Position numbers and translations under genes: made by a program. Shown piece by piece: positions 1 through 9,958 of a stretch of DNA of 64,000 nucleotides; position 1 is the first letter of the stretch; the number at the start of each line of letters is the position of its first letter. The notes beneath the pieces are model-generated. The model was not told the DNA's origin and ran no database searches. It saw nothing but the letters and a program-made list of their open reading frames with translations. The stretch is from Sipunculus nudus (Eukaryota > Annelida > Sipuncula > Golfingiida > Sipunculidae): contig CM049313.1 of the NCBI GenBank assembly GCA_026874595.1, positions 54,586,659 to 54,650,658 of the forward strand, read 5' to 3'.

Positions 1-995
1 TACACATTTATCCTTGTCAGCTCACAAAATATGAGAAAAATTGCTCTAAAAAATAACACTAACAGGTAACATATATTCTAATATTATTGGTTCATTTTTG
101 TAAATATTCTCAGCTTCAAATTCTTAATAACATATTCATGGATCGCCCTGAAATTCACTTTCTTTGATCAATTTAATAAAAAAATTTGCTGATTGTTCAC
201 ACAAAGGATGAAAGGGGGAAATGATAATCAAAACCAGTTGTGTCATTATTTTGGCCACCTCAGCAAACATTCAGTCTTCTGATAAAGCAAAATTATCCTT
301 TTAAAAGTCCATGTGGTGAACACTTGCATTAGAAAACCTTAGATAACACTTAAAAGATAGTGTAGGTGGCATTATACAAGGGATCAAATTATAAGGCTAA
401 CAGGCAGCAGGGGGATTAAGGAAAACAAACAGTATATGATGAAGATAAAAGGCTAACAAATACTTTTGGTCCAAATCATTCAGATCATTTGGCCCACATG
501 CTAGTGAAATATTTTGGATTGGGCTGGACACTAAAATCACCCACTGTCACCACAACACCACCTGGTGGTAACAATGGAGAATATTCTTTGTAGGATCATA
601 ATGTGTCATGTCTATGTTAATTCAGTATTGCATTTTTTCTTCACCCAAGAATTCCACAAATTTGAAACAACCTGAACTATTTTGAATGCTGCAATATCTG
701 ATATTCAGACTCAGTCTAATGAAATTTTTATATTTGATGCTTGAATGAATAATATGTTATTGTAGATTAATATTGTTCTAGTGTATAATAATGAATGATA
801 TGCTGTAGCAGGTTATCCAGTTATTGAATGAAAATGCTATTTTAAATTAATGAATGATTTGCTATTGTAGATTGATGATTAAAATGCAGTTGTAGATCAG
901 TGATTGAATATTATTGTTTATTGATGAATGATATGTTATCATGGGTTAATGAATTTTAATGCTTTTGTAGATAGACATATATGTTTATATTTCAG
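1..995 (+). other. TRIP4 intron (5' part outside window) with degenerate repeats
   Basis: This AT-rich stretch lies before the first visible TRIP4 exon, and I find no exon in it. The expected preceding TRIP4 residues (a basic segment leading to S-x-K/R-R-T-Q) are absent, so the upstream exons lie outside the window. From about 735 to 960 the phrase 'aatgaatgatatg(t/c)tat' recurs roughly every 50-60 bases, which looks like a degenerate tandem repeat. The run ends in a normal 3' splice site (ttcag at 991-995). Confidence 0.6.
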
Positions 996-1338
996 TGTGA
1001 AGAGGACCCAGGTATTAGATGATGAATCTGATTACTTCAGCACAGATTCTGCCTGGCTGAGTAAAGAAGAAAAAGAAGCTTTAAAGAAGAGAGAAGATGA
1101 GCTTCGTAAGCTCAGACATGCCTCCAGAAAGGACCGCAAAATTACTCTGGACTTTGCAGGCCGCCAAGTGGTAGAGGCCAATGAAAAAGTAGATATGTAT
1201 AATGTGAATGATTCAGTGGTTCAGCAGGTTTTCTATGGTAAAGGAAAAACAGATTCATCCAATGATGGGCCAGAGTTTACTCCAGATGATTTCGCTACAT
1301 CCATAACCAACCCCACAATAGAGCAATCCCCACCTGAG
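996..1338 (+). CDS. TRIP4: TRIP4 exon A (first in window)
   Basis: The acceptor is ttcag and the donor is GAG|gtgagt. The first base completes a codon split with the previous, unseen exon; 114 codons follow, covering RTQVLDDESDYF and a charged lysine- and glutamate-rich helix, and ending at SPPE. The long open frame starting at 928 includes intron sequence; the true exon starts at the acceptor. Confidence 0.93.
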
Positions 1339-4300
1339 GTGAGTTCACCAAATTAATATTGATGACTAAATTTATTCATTATTTTCCTGTACATTGTGAT
1401 TCACATTCACTATAAGTAAGAAAACTGACAGTACTGGGCCATGTACCATGGTATCTATGTAGTATGATGAAGTCTGATGGTTAAAATGATGAAGTATGAT
1501 GGTTTAGGTGTTGGATTTAAATGCAAAATTGTAAAGAGCTTTAGGTGTTCCCCCTTAATTATAATGTAGCTGTATTAAGTATTGTATATGCCTGCATGTG
1601 TCTTTGTTTATCTGTTATCAGTATAAACAGTATAATATTTAACACCACCCCTTGAATTCTTTGTTCTAATTAGGGCCCTACTTGACAAGCAGTGCCCTAT
1701 AGTGATCATGGTGTCAGTCCGTCCTTCCGTCTGTCAGTCCTTCCGTACTTCCGTCCTTCCGCCAGTGACACTTTCTTTTGTGCATGATAACTCAACAACA
1801 ACATACTGCAGCTTTCCCAAATTCACAGAGATGATTGGTATCTATGAGGGCTCTAGACCTATCGAATTACAGACATGTCAGAATTTCAGTATGGCCACCA
1901 CAGCTCAATTGCTGATTTTCTTTCGCACACAATAACTCAACAACATACTGCAGATTTCCCAAATTCACAGGGATGATTGGTAGCTATGATGGCTCCAGAC
2001 CTATTGAATTACAAACTTGTCGGAATTCCAGTATGGCCGCCACAGCCCAATAGCTGATTTTCTTTCGAATGCAATAACTCAACAACAACATACTGCAGCT
2101 TTCCCAAATTTACAGGGATGGTTGGTACCTATGAGGGCTCCAGACATTTTGAATAACAGACCTGTCTTAATTCCAATATGGCTGCCACAGCCCGATCGCT
2201 GATTATCTTTTGCATGTGATAACTCAACAACAACCCTACTGCAGCTTTCCCAAGTTCACAGGGGTGATTGATATCTATAAGGGCTCCAGACCTATTGAAT
2301 TACAGACTTGCTTAAAATCAAATATGGTTAACAGACTACATTAGGTGATTTTCTATTGCACAATTTTATCAGACACATCTTCTTTAATATCATTTGATCC
2401 AGTAGGATTTTTTCCCTCATGCATATTGATAAATACCTGTTATTGTTTGTCATATTTTTCAAATTTGACCTTATATTTCACCCATATGTAAACTAGTCCA
2501 GCACAAGCAGAAATGCAGGGCCCTCTTGAGGACCATTGTCCAACATAATCTAGTTTATATATAAATTGAATTTCTTTTTTCATTTATTGCACAGTTCATT
2601 CCTGCAAACAAAACTTATGCCAAGAAGGTGGCACCACCAGTGGTGGAGAACAAGAAGCATCGAGGAGTTAGGATACAAGATCGTGAGCTACAAGAGATGT
2701 CTGACCATGGCATGTGTCTCAGCATGCACCAGCCCTGGGCATCTCTTCTGGTCAAGGGAATCAAAATGTAAGTCACCAAGGAGCTAGTTCTTTATTTGAC
2801 TTTCAATTAGTTGATACATTTTGTCACACACCATACTTTTTTAAATCATATCAAACATTAAATCAGCCATTTATCAATAATTTAATGTTCCCCCAATAAT
2901 TTATTTCAGTATATTCATTCAAAATAATTGTGATACATATTACCATGAATATCCATGAATTCTCTTCATGCTGATTGAGCTTTATTGGGTAATGGAGGCT
3001 GAGGGTTCTCATTTATTTGTTTAGTTTTAAAAAAAATGCACATATGTAGAGTATACATAACAAATCTTTATTTTAATTGAACTATCAGTTTTCACTGATT
3101 TGGTAATTATTTTATATACCTGTATTGTGTTTTTAGCCACGAAGGGCGATCATGGTATTCTCCACACAGAGGAAGATTATGGATTGCAGCAACAACCAAG
3201 AAACCCTCTGAACATGAAGTGAGGCAACTAGAAGATTTTTACAAGGCCATGAGGCCAGGTAATGTAAACACAGTACAAGTTCAGTTGTATCTGTTAGGGT
3301 CACAATCTCCTAATTTGTCATGCATCAACTTTGAGCAAATCTCTAAACATTAGTGTGTCACCATCTTATTTTGGGCAAAAATGTCAAGTTAAGTAAATAA
3401 GTAATATGTGATAGCTGCAATCAATAAATATTTCTAATTTATAATTTAAAATGGCTGTTCTATCAAATGTTTATTGAGAGCACTTTGTTAAAGTTGTGGG
3501 AAAAACATGATGGAGTTGTCAGCTAGGTTCAAACTAGATGGTAGAAAAGTCCTGTTCATAAGTAAAAAACATTGGCCAAGTTCAACAGCTTAGCATCAGG
3601 AAAAATGGATAACTTTTTCTCACTTACAGCTTAGCCTTCCTAATACATACAAATCTACGGATAGTGCACTTTTAGTTAGTAGATCCCAACTTATTTTAGA
3701 AAAAAAAGATTGAGATCATAAGCTGGAATCTGAGCCAAGGTGATGAGATTTTTCACTGTCCATGGGTGCCCTGCAGGCTTAATATGAAGGCTGTTCCCCA
3801 CAACCATGTTTCACTCACAAACGAGTCACCTTTTGGGGCTTCCTCCGTAGTGTAAAACAGCAATAAGGATGATTACACATCCAGGGTCCCCAGGTGCAGC
3901 AGTCACCAGGCCTGGTTAACATTAAAACATATAATGAGTGGAAGCATGTGCTACTTGCCTTGTCATGTAGATCAAAACCAGAATGTAATTCTTTAGATGT
4001 ACATATACTTAGTAAAGCCAGGTTTAACAAATGGAGGCTGTTACCTCCAACAACTAAAAAAAAATTGAATTGAAAGAAGTACATTGTGAACTTAAGCTCA
4101 ACAAAACTTAATTAAATCAAGCAACTATTACAGCTATTACATTACATTATAAATTAATTTCAGGAGAAGATCTACCATTCCCAAAGGATTACCCAGTGAG
4201 CTGTTTACTTGGCTGTGTAGACATGGTGGACTGCTTAAACCAAGAAGAATACAGAAAAAAGGCATGTTTATTATTTGAACTGTTGCTTGTCTTATGCAGT

Positions 4301-6600
4301 GTATTGGAGATGTACATATATTAAAGAATATTAATGCCATCATAAAGATGCCCTTAAATTAAGTGCTCATATACAAATTTATCAACATTCATATTCTTTA
4401 TTTGAAAGTTGGATGTGATTCAAGGCATTGTAAGATGTATTGCCATTGTTCCCATTATTCCAGAAGTAAGCAAATGCTGAATACTGCAGCCATTACATGT
4501 GGTGAAAAGAATGATAAAAAGGGATAACATGTTCTTTTTTAAAAGCTTAAACATTTATAAATTAAAAAAAAAAATGAATACAATTTTACACTTTTTATGT
4601 TTAATAAAAAAACATACTGAAATAATTAACTGAAATAATTAACTGAAATCAGTTATAAAATTTTTTTTTGCAGCAGCACATGGAGATTTTATATGTTTAC
4701 AGTTTATTTGTGATATGGTAAAGATGATATTTTTCTGCTCAATATTCAAACTAAACATTTATCTTCAGTACCCAGATGGAGAGTCAGAGAGTGAATATGT
4801 CTTCATCTGTGAGAATCCCCAAGAATTAGTTGTCAAGTTTCAAATCAGAGGGAGACACAAGATATGTAAGTACTGTGAGCCCAAAACAAAATCTCTTACT
4901 AGTTTAATCCTTTACTTAAATTGTACATGAAAAGGATATAAAATGCACATTGATTGAGTCATACAAGGTGTGTCTGAACAGTAACGTAACTGGTGTCAAA
5001 AACAACTTATTTCAATGCCAAAGAACAAACTACATGGTTTCCCTTTTGCAGTAATTCCCCACAAGTCTAAAGCACTTTTCCATCATTCTCTGCCACACTT
5101 CTGTGCATGGCTGGAAGGATTCTTCTGGGATGCCCCCCAACTCTGTCTTCTGAGATGCCCCTCAACTCTGTCTTCTGGAATGCCCCTCAACTCTGTCTTC
5201 TGGAATGCCCCTCAACTCTGTCTTCTGGAATGCCCCTCAGCTCTTTCTTCTGGAATGCCCCTCAACTCTGTCTTCTGGAATGCCCCTCAGCTCTGTCTTC
5301 TGGAATGCCCCTCAACTCTGTCTTCTGGGATGCCCCACAGCTCTGTCTTCTGGAATGCCCCTCAACTCTGTCTTCTGGGATGCCCCTCAACTCTGTCTTC
5401 TGGAATGCTCTCAGCTCTGTCTTCTGGAATGCCCCTCAGCTCTGTCTTCTGGGATGCCCCTCAACTCTGTCTTCTGGGATGCCCCTCAACTCTGTCTTCT
5501 GGGATGCCCCACAGCTCTGTCTTCTGGAATGCCCCTCAACTCTGTCTTCTGGGATGCCCCACAGCACTGTCTTCTGAGATGCCCCACAGCTCTGTCTTCT
5601 GGAATGCCCCTCAACTCTGTCTTCTGAGATGCCCCTCAACTCTGTCTTCTGGGATGCCCCTCAGCTCTGTCCTCTTGGATACCCCTCAACTCTGTCTTCT
5701 GGGATGCCCCTCAGCTCTATCCTCTTGGATACCCCTCAGCTCTGTCTTCTGGGATGCCCTTCAACTCTGTCCTCTTGGATACCCCTCAACTCTGTCTTCT
5801 GGGATGCCCCTCAACTCTGTCCTCTTGGATACCCCTCAGGTCTGTCTTCTGAGATGCCCCTCAACTCTGTCTTCTGGGATGCCCCTCAGCTCTGTCCTCT
5901 TGGATACCCCTCAACTCTTGTCTTCTGAGATGCCACTCAACTCTGTCTTCTGGAATGATTTAGATTATATTCGGGGACCAAAACTTAAAACAGAATCTTT
6001 GAATTTTGAGGTTGAAACTTGTTAATCCAGTTCGAACTGATGCCTCACCCAGTAAATAAAATCTATGAAAATAAAAAATATATATACCCGAGACAGAAAA
6101 TAAATATAAAAGTACTTTCCCTGAACCAAGAAAAATATGTGAATCAAGATGTTGATCATCTGAACAGATTCTCATTGCCTTTATTTCTTAACTTATTTTC
6201 CATGTTCATAATTTTGTTCATGAAGATTACATATAATAAATGCCACATTGCTCTCTTCTTAGAGCATAAAAACTGTAATAATGAGTATTTTCTAGCAATT
6301 TTAAAAGTTTTGTACTGTTGATATGTATACCAGTTCACAGTCATATATTTTCATATTTTCATCTTGGTTGGTTTTTTGTTCTAGTTTTATATCCTTTTTT
6401 ATACATATTTGTTAAGGAAATATACCAAGCTGTATATATAAATTAATAAGCACAGTTCCAACCCACAAATATGATTTTATAAAATATGTTCATGACATGG
6501 TCACTTGCATATTTAGAAATAAATAAATTTTCTTATACTTCCAGATAAACTTGATGGACAAATGCACAAAGCTGCCAAACAAAGCATTAGAGGCTCCTAG
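996..6600 (+). CDS. TRIP4: TRIP4 / ASC-1 (activating signal cointegrator 1), C-terminal half, six exons
   Basis: Exons: 996-1338, 2595-2767, 3137-3258, 4164-4261, 4769-4865 and 6545-6600; all join in frame to the TAG stop at 6598-6600, giving about 295 residues. Human TRIP4 is 581 residues, so the N-terminal half, with the C2HC5 zinc finger, lies before the window. The protein is the nuclear-receptor coactivator subunit of the ASC-1 complex, which also acts on collided ribosomes. Visible landmarks are an RTQVxDDESDYF block, a basic helix (RKLRHASR), and an ASCH domain from GMCLSMHQPWASLL through EGRSWYSPHRGRLWIA and the LLGCVDMVDC strand to the VFICENPQE segment. The C-terminus ends KLDGQMHKAAK, matching the family's KLDSKIHQGAK tail. 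Exon 4 needs a GC donor. Identification is from family recognition and unbroken splice phases. Confidence 0.96.
1339..2594 (+). other. TRIP4 intron with four ~144-bp tandem repeats
   Basis: A TCCGTCC-rich stretch at about 1710-1760 leads into four tandem units marked by 'aactcaacaac..' near 1790, 1932, 2077 and 2220, each followed by 'actgcag.ttcccaa', 'gggctc.agacctattgaatta' and 'atatggc.accacagc'. The short open frames here are products of the repeat. The rest of the intron is featureless AT-rich DNA. Confidence 0.8.
2595..2767 (+). CDS. TRIP4: TRIP4 exon B, start of ASCH domain
   Basis: The acceptor is cacag and the donor is AAAAT|gtaagt. It holds 57 codons plus two bases. It encodes a basic linker with an RIQDRELQEM motif (human has RIQDQEFQEG) and then GMCLSMHQPWASLLVKGIK, the first strand and helix of the ASCH domain. 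Confidence 0.95.
3137..3258 (+). CDS. TRIP4: TRIP4 exon C, ASCH core
   Basis: The acceptor is tttag and the donor is CCAG|gtaatg. It encodes EGRSWYSPHRGRLWIAATTKKPS and a following helix. The conserved EGRxW and RGRLWI motifs of the ASCH fold are intact. It joins in frame at both ends. Confidence 0.96.
3259..4163 (+). other. TRIP4 intron, no feature recognised
   Basis: I find no exon or clear repeat in this intron. The minus-strand open frame at 3815-4084 has no family features and looks fortuitous. Confidence 0.6.
4164..4261 (+). CDS. TRIP4: TRIP4 exon D, ASCH, GC splice donor
   Basis: The acceptor is ttcag. It encodes GEDLPFPKDYPVSCLLGCVDMVDCLNQ and then EEYRKK (human: FPNDYPSGCLLGCVDLIDCLSQ). 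To stay in frame with the next exon (YPDGES) it must end at AAG 4259-4261, followed by gcatgt: a GC-AG intron. The nearest downstream GT would shift the frame. Confidence 0.93.
4262..4768 (+). other. TRIP4 intron (GC-AG type)
   Basis: It begins with gcatgt and ends with atcttcag. Near 4617-4645 a 15-base unit (actgaaataattaac) is tandemly repeated about 2.5 times. Nothing else is recognised. Confidence 0.75.
4769..4865 (+). CDS. TRIP4: TRIP4 exon E, end of ASCH domain
   Basis: The acceptor is cttcag and the donor is ATAT|gtaagt. It encodes an acidic stretch and then EYVFICENPQELVVKFQIRG, matching human FVFICKNPQEMVVKFPIKG. The last base starts a tyrosine codon finished in the final exon. Confidence 0.95.
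5121..5957 (+). repeat. 25-bp minisatellite, about 33 copies
   Basis: The unit is tctgtcttctggaatgcccc followed by tcaac, repeated head to tail inside the last TRIP4 intron. Variants include gggatgcccc, gagatgcccc, tcagc for tcaac and, in the distal half, a cctcttggataccc type that alternates with the main type in a higher-order pattern. One unit near 5401-5420 is a base short. Because 25 is not a multiple of 3 and no frame has a stop, the array is open in all three forward frames, producing a 336-codon open frame (5015-6025) that is not a gene. Confidence 0.97.
6545..6600 (+). CDS. TRIP4: TRIP4 last exon
   Basis: The acceptor is ttccag at 6539-6544. Two bases complete a tyrosine codon, then KLDGQMHKAAKQSIRGS and TAG. 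The KLD...H..AK pattern matches the human C-terminus, which confirms that this small exon belongs to TRIP4 although 1.7 kb with the minisatellite separates it from the previous one. Confidence 0.94.
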
Positions 6601-9600
6601 CAGATCCCAGATGTGATATGAATGATACATTACATTGTTCCAGACCTCCAGACTATCACACATTAGTATATTCAGCCAATTTTACCCTTCTCCAGCACAT
6701 AATTTTAAAGAAAATGCTAACCAGCATACCATATTAATATACCCTTCCTGTTTTCAGACCAATTAACCTTTTTGTCAAACAAAGCAGTCTTCTATTCAAA
6801 CTCCCCATGACTTGGATTGTATTTGAACACATCACTGGTAAATGGATTGTGTGCACAAAATCACCTAAGATTTTGTATTTATATGTGACATACATTACAT
6901 GTTACATGTATAACAAAAGGTTCTACCAAAAATTACAGGGTAGATGTGCTATTCCTTAATTTCTTTCAGCTCCTTTTATTCCTACATATGTAATCAATGT
7001 AGCTGTTATATTTTGTTTATGTTAATGTTGACATCTTTGTATCTAAAAGGGCAAACACAGTCCTTTAAGATTTTGATATTATCATGTCATGATTGATATC
7101 AGTGACAAGTAACATTCTGTCATAGACATATTGCTTTGTTATTTTGCTTGCATACCAAAATCGATGTAATGTGTAAAATACAATCGGTTTTAAAATATCT
7201 TGGCATAAAACACACTGTTTACACACAGTAAGATTTGTTACTGAGCTTTCAAGTGATAATTGTTTTTTTTTAATGTGACACTTAAGAATTAAGACTTGTA
7301 TTGTGCTTAATTATTTGTTGCATTACAGTTATTATTTCCAGGTGAAGATCTTTAAAATTAGTTCTTCAAAGCTGAAATGGTGCATATGCCAAGCACTGCA
7401 TACATGAATATCTCTGATTATTAGTCCCCCACTCTCCTGCCCCATCACTGATCCCACTCTTTCCTAGTTAAACATGTGGCAGGGACTATTTTTGTGCCTC
7501 TAGGCCCTTTTTTTCAATATAAAATAAATTTGGCAGGAAAAAAGAAATGATTTGGTCACAGAGTAGGTATGATGCCCTGAAGGTACCCTTGAAATGCGTA
7601 ATGTTTATAAGTTTTGAAAGAAGAGAGGTATCTGATGTACTCTGCACCTTTGGAATGGGGACATTTGCATAATGTGAAACATATTGAACTTCATGTTATT
7701 AAACATATCCATGCATGTTATTTTCAGAACTATTAGAAAAGTAAAATTCAACACAAATGCTCGAGTCTGTAACTGCTGTTACAAATCTTTGCCAGTTAAA
7801 AACAAATATTTGCTCAACCATGATTGACTGATCCAATTTAACATCTGTTGAATGTTTTCAGTTACTGTATGATATAATTTATTGAGTGAAATTGGTTTAT
7901 AAGATTTATTTTCATAATTCTGAGACACCAGATTTTCAATTTGAATATTTTCAGTTAATTCATTGTAAAATAAAATTGGCGTATAATGTACTAACTGCAG
8001 AAAGAAACAAGATTAAAATAAAGGAAATTATACTTTTCTGGTCTTTTTGTCCTTTTCAGTTGTAACCTAGAGTGTTCATTGCTTGTGATGAAGAAATTAT
8101 GAAAGAGTGAGTGTTTGTGTGTTATATCAAGAGAAGAATAAGATTTGATTAAAAAGTGACTTGTTGCTGGACCAATCCCTTGTTCATTTTAAAAAACCTA
8201 TTGGGGAAAATACATCTCCATTGAAAATTATTTATTTTCATCATTTTTTATTTGTTTACACATCTTGTATATATAAATTGACACACCAATATAGAGTAGG
8301 ACATACAGATACTAGGGATCAAAATGAAACTGTCCAGCTCTACAGACTATTATAACAGGGTCTGTCCAGTATACATGCTATAGCACATTATCAGAACAGT
8401 TTATTTTTAGCTCCACGGTCTTTCACTATCACTGGATGCATGAATTGGTTCAGTTCAGCCTTTCTCATTTATAAGGCAGGAATTTAACTTCCCAGGGAGT
8501 GGAAATAAGACTTGGATGTTTTACAATCATATTGTTTGGGGGGGGGGGGGGCTCAGTCAACTGCCCTAGTGTCGCCACCAATGAAGTATATATTATACAA
8601 CTTTATAGAAAGGACAGTGACGCCCCTGGTGTGTGTACCTATACACTGAACTTGTTATTATTATTTTAAAAATTTTGAATTTGATGTGACCTACACCTCT
8701 CCTCTAGCCTAGGCTCTCAGTATAGTCCTATATAGCACATTATATATACATTATTATTACATATATTTTAAACTAAAACTATTCTATATAGCTTGTAGTG
8801 GCTGGTGTATTTACACCCATTCTTTGACAAACCCCTTCTCTAGTTGTACCGATACATAGATCTACTCCTTTAGTGCGCATTTTCGTCAATTTTTGTTATT
8901 TTTCTTTCTCTTGACTGGATCACAATATTCACATCAAGCTATATATTCAAGGGCCCCAGCGACTTTGCGTGTTCTCAGATGAGAGACGCCGAGCATGGTA
9001 ATCACACGCTGCCACCTAGCGGGAATTATAGAAATTAACCAAAACGTGAAATATTGGATTTAAAAAGTCCTATTTCATATTAAATTCATATTTTCTTAAT
9101 ACAGCGAAACCGGAAATTCTAATTTAAATATGTAGTCTTGCTTCTTCGCCTTTATGCTGATAAAGTAATTTATGACCCGGAAGTAATTCTACATATTTGA
9201 TAGATAGACTGGCTTCTCCCCTTAGAATACGGAATAAAAGTAAGTTGTGTGCAAGACCAGAGTACGCTAGACACGTCAACAGCATGCTGCAAGACGCAGT
9301 TGATGTTTTTTTCAGACCAGTGCAGACGAAGATAATCCACTCTAACTTTGATGCGTGGTGTATCAGTCGCTTGAATCCGTATTTTAGGGGATAAGACGAA
9401 AAAAATAAATATATAAAACAAAAATAAACAAGAGAATGTAGGATAAAAGCATATTTTTGGAAGTGAATCAGAATGGACCATGAGTCATGACATGGGACAC
9501 TGTCACACATAACTTCGCAAATAAAAAAACGGTATTATTATGCTTTCATAATTCGATAGATATTTTAACTGATTTTTTTACAATTCTGATGCATTTATAA

Positions 9601-9862
9601 CCCTATAAGTATATTTTTTTAAACTGTCTCTTTAAATGAAATAAGCATTAAATTGTAAAGGATATACACATTTTAAAATAACCTAACCAGGATGCATAAA
9701 ATATTTGCTGGATAGAGATTAAAGAACGGTCAAAGTTGCTGCTAAGAGGTGTTCAAATATTTCGTTTTCGTTATTAAGTTTGTGTTTTGGATGCCTTACC
9801 TGCAGAAAATATATTTTCTGCTACACCGTAAAACGGCAAAAAAGGCTGCCTGATCACAAAAA
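6601..9862. other. TRIP4 3' UTR and TRIP4-DCTN3 intergenic region
   Basis: AT-rich DNA without a recognisable gene. Several AATAAA-type signals (around 7520, 7968 and 8017) could end TRIP4, and I cannot choose between them. A poly-G run lies at 8538-8551. From about 8930 to 9860, GC content and CpG rise slightly in front of DCTN3, as expected for its promoter and 5' UTR. The minus-strand open frames at 9124-9510 show no known family. Confidence 0.5.
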
Positions 9863-9958
9863 ATGGCGTCGAACAAGCTGTCATCACTGGAGGCCAGAAT
9901 GGATATTCTGGAAAATCGGGTGTTTGGCGCCTCTGATAAAGATATTGTATATCCAAAG
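9863..9958 (+). CDS. DCTN3: DCTN3 exon 1
   Basis: It holds 32 codons from ATG at 9863, with donor CCAAAG|gtattt, phase 0. It encodes the N-terminal coiled coil, LSSLEARMDILENRVFG. The longer open frame to 10156 runs into the intron. Confidence 0.94.

Noticed and set aside
5015-6025. 336-codon open frame and several overlapping ones
   Set aside because: It is produced by the 25-bp minisatellite, which is open in all forward frames; it lies in a TRIP4 intron and its repeat protein has no family.
9124-9510. 128-codon minus-strand open frame upstream of DCTN3
   Set aside because: A phenylalanine/leucine-rich translation of AT-rich DNA with overlapping alternatives in other frames; no family match. 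It could be looked at again with transcript data.
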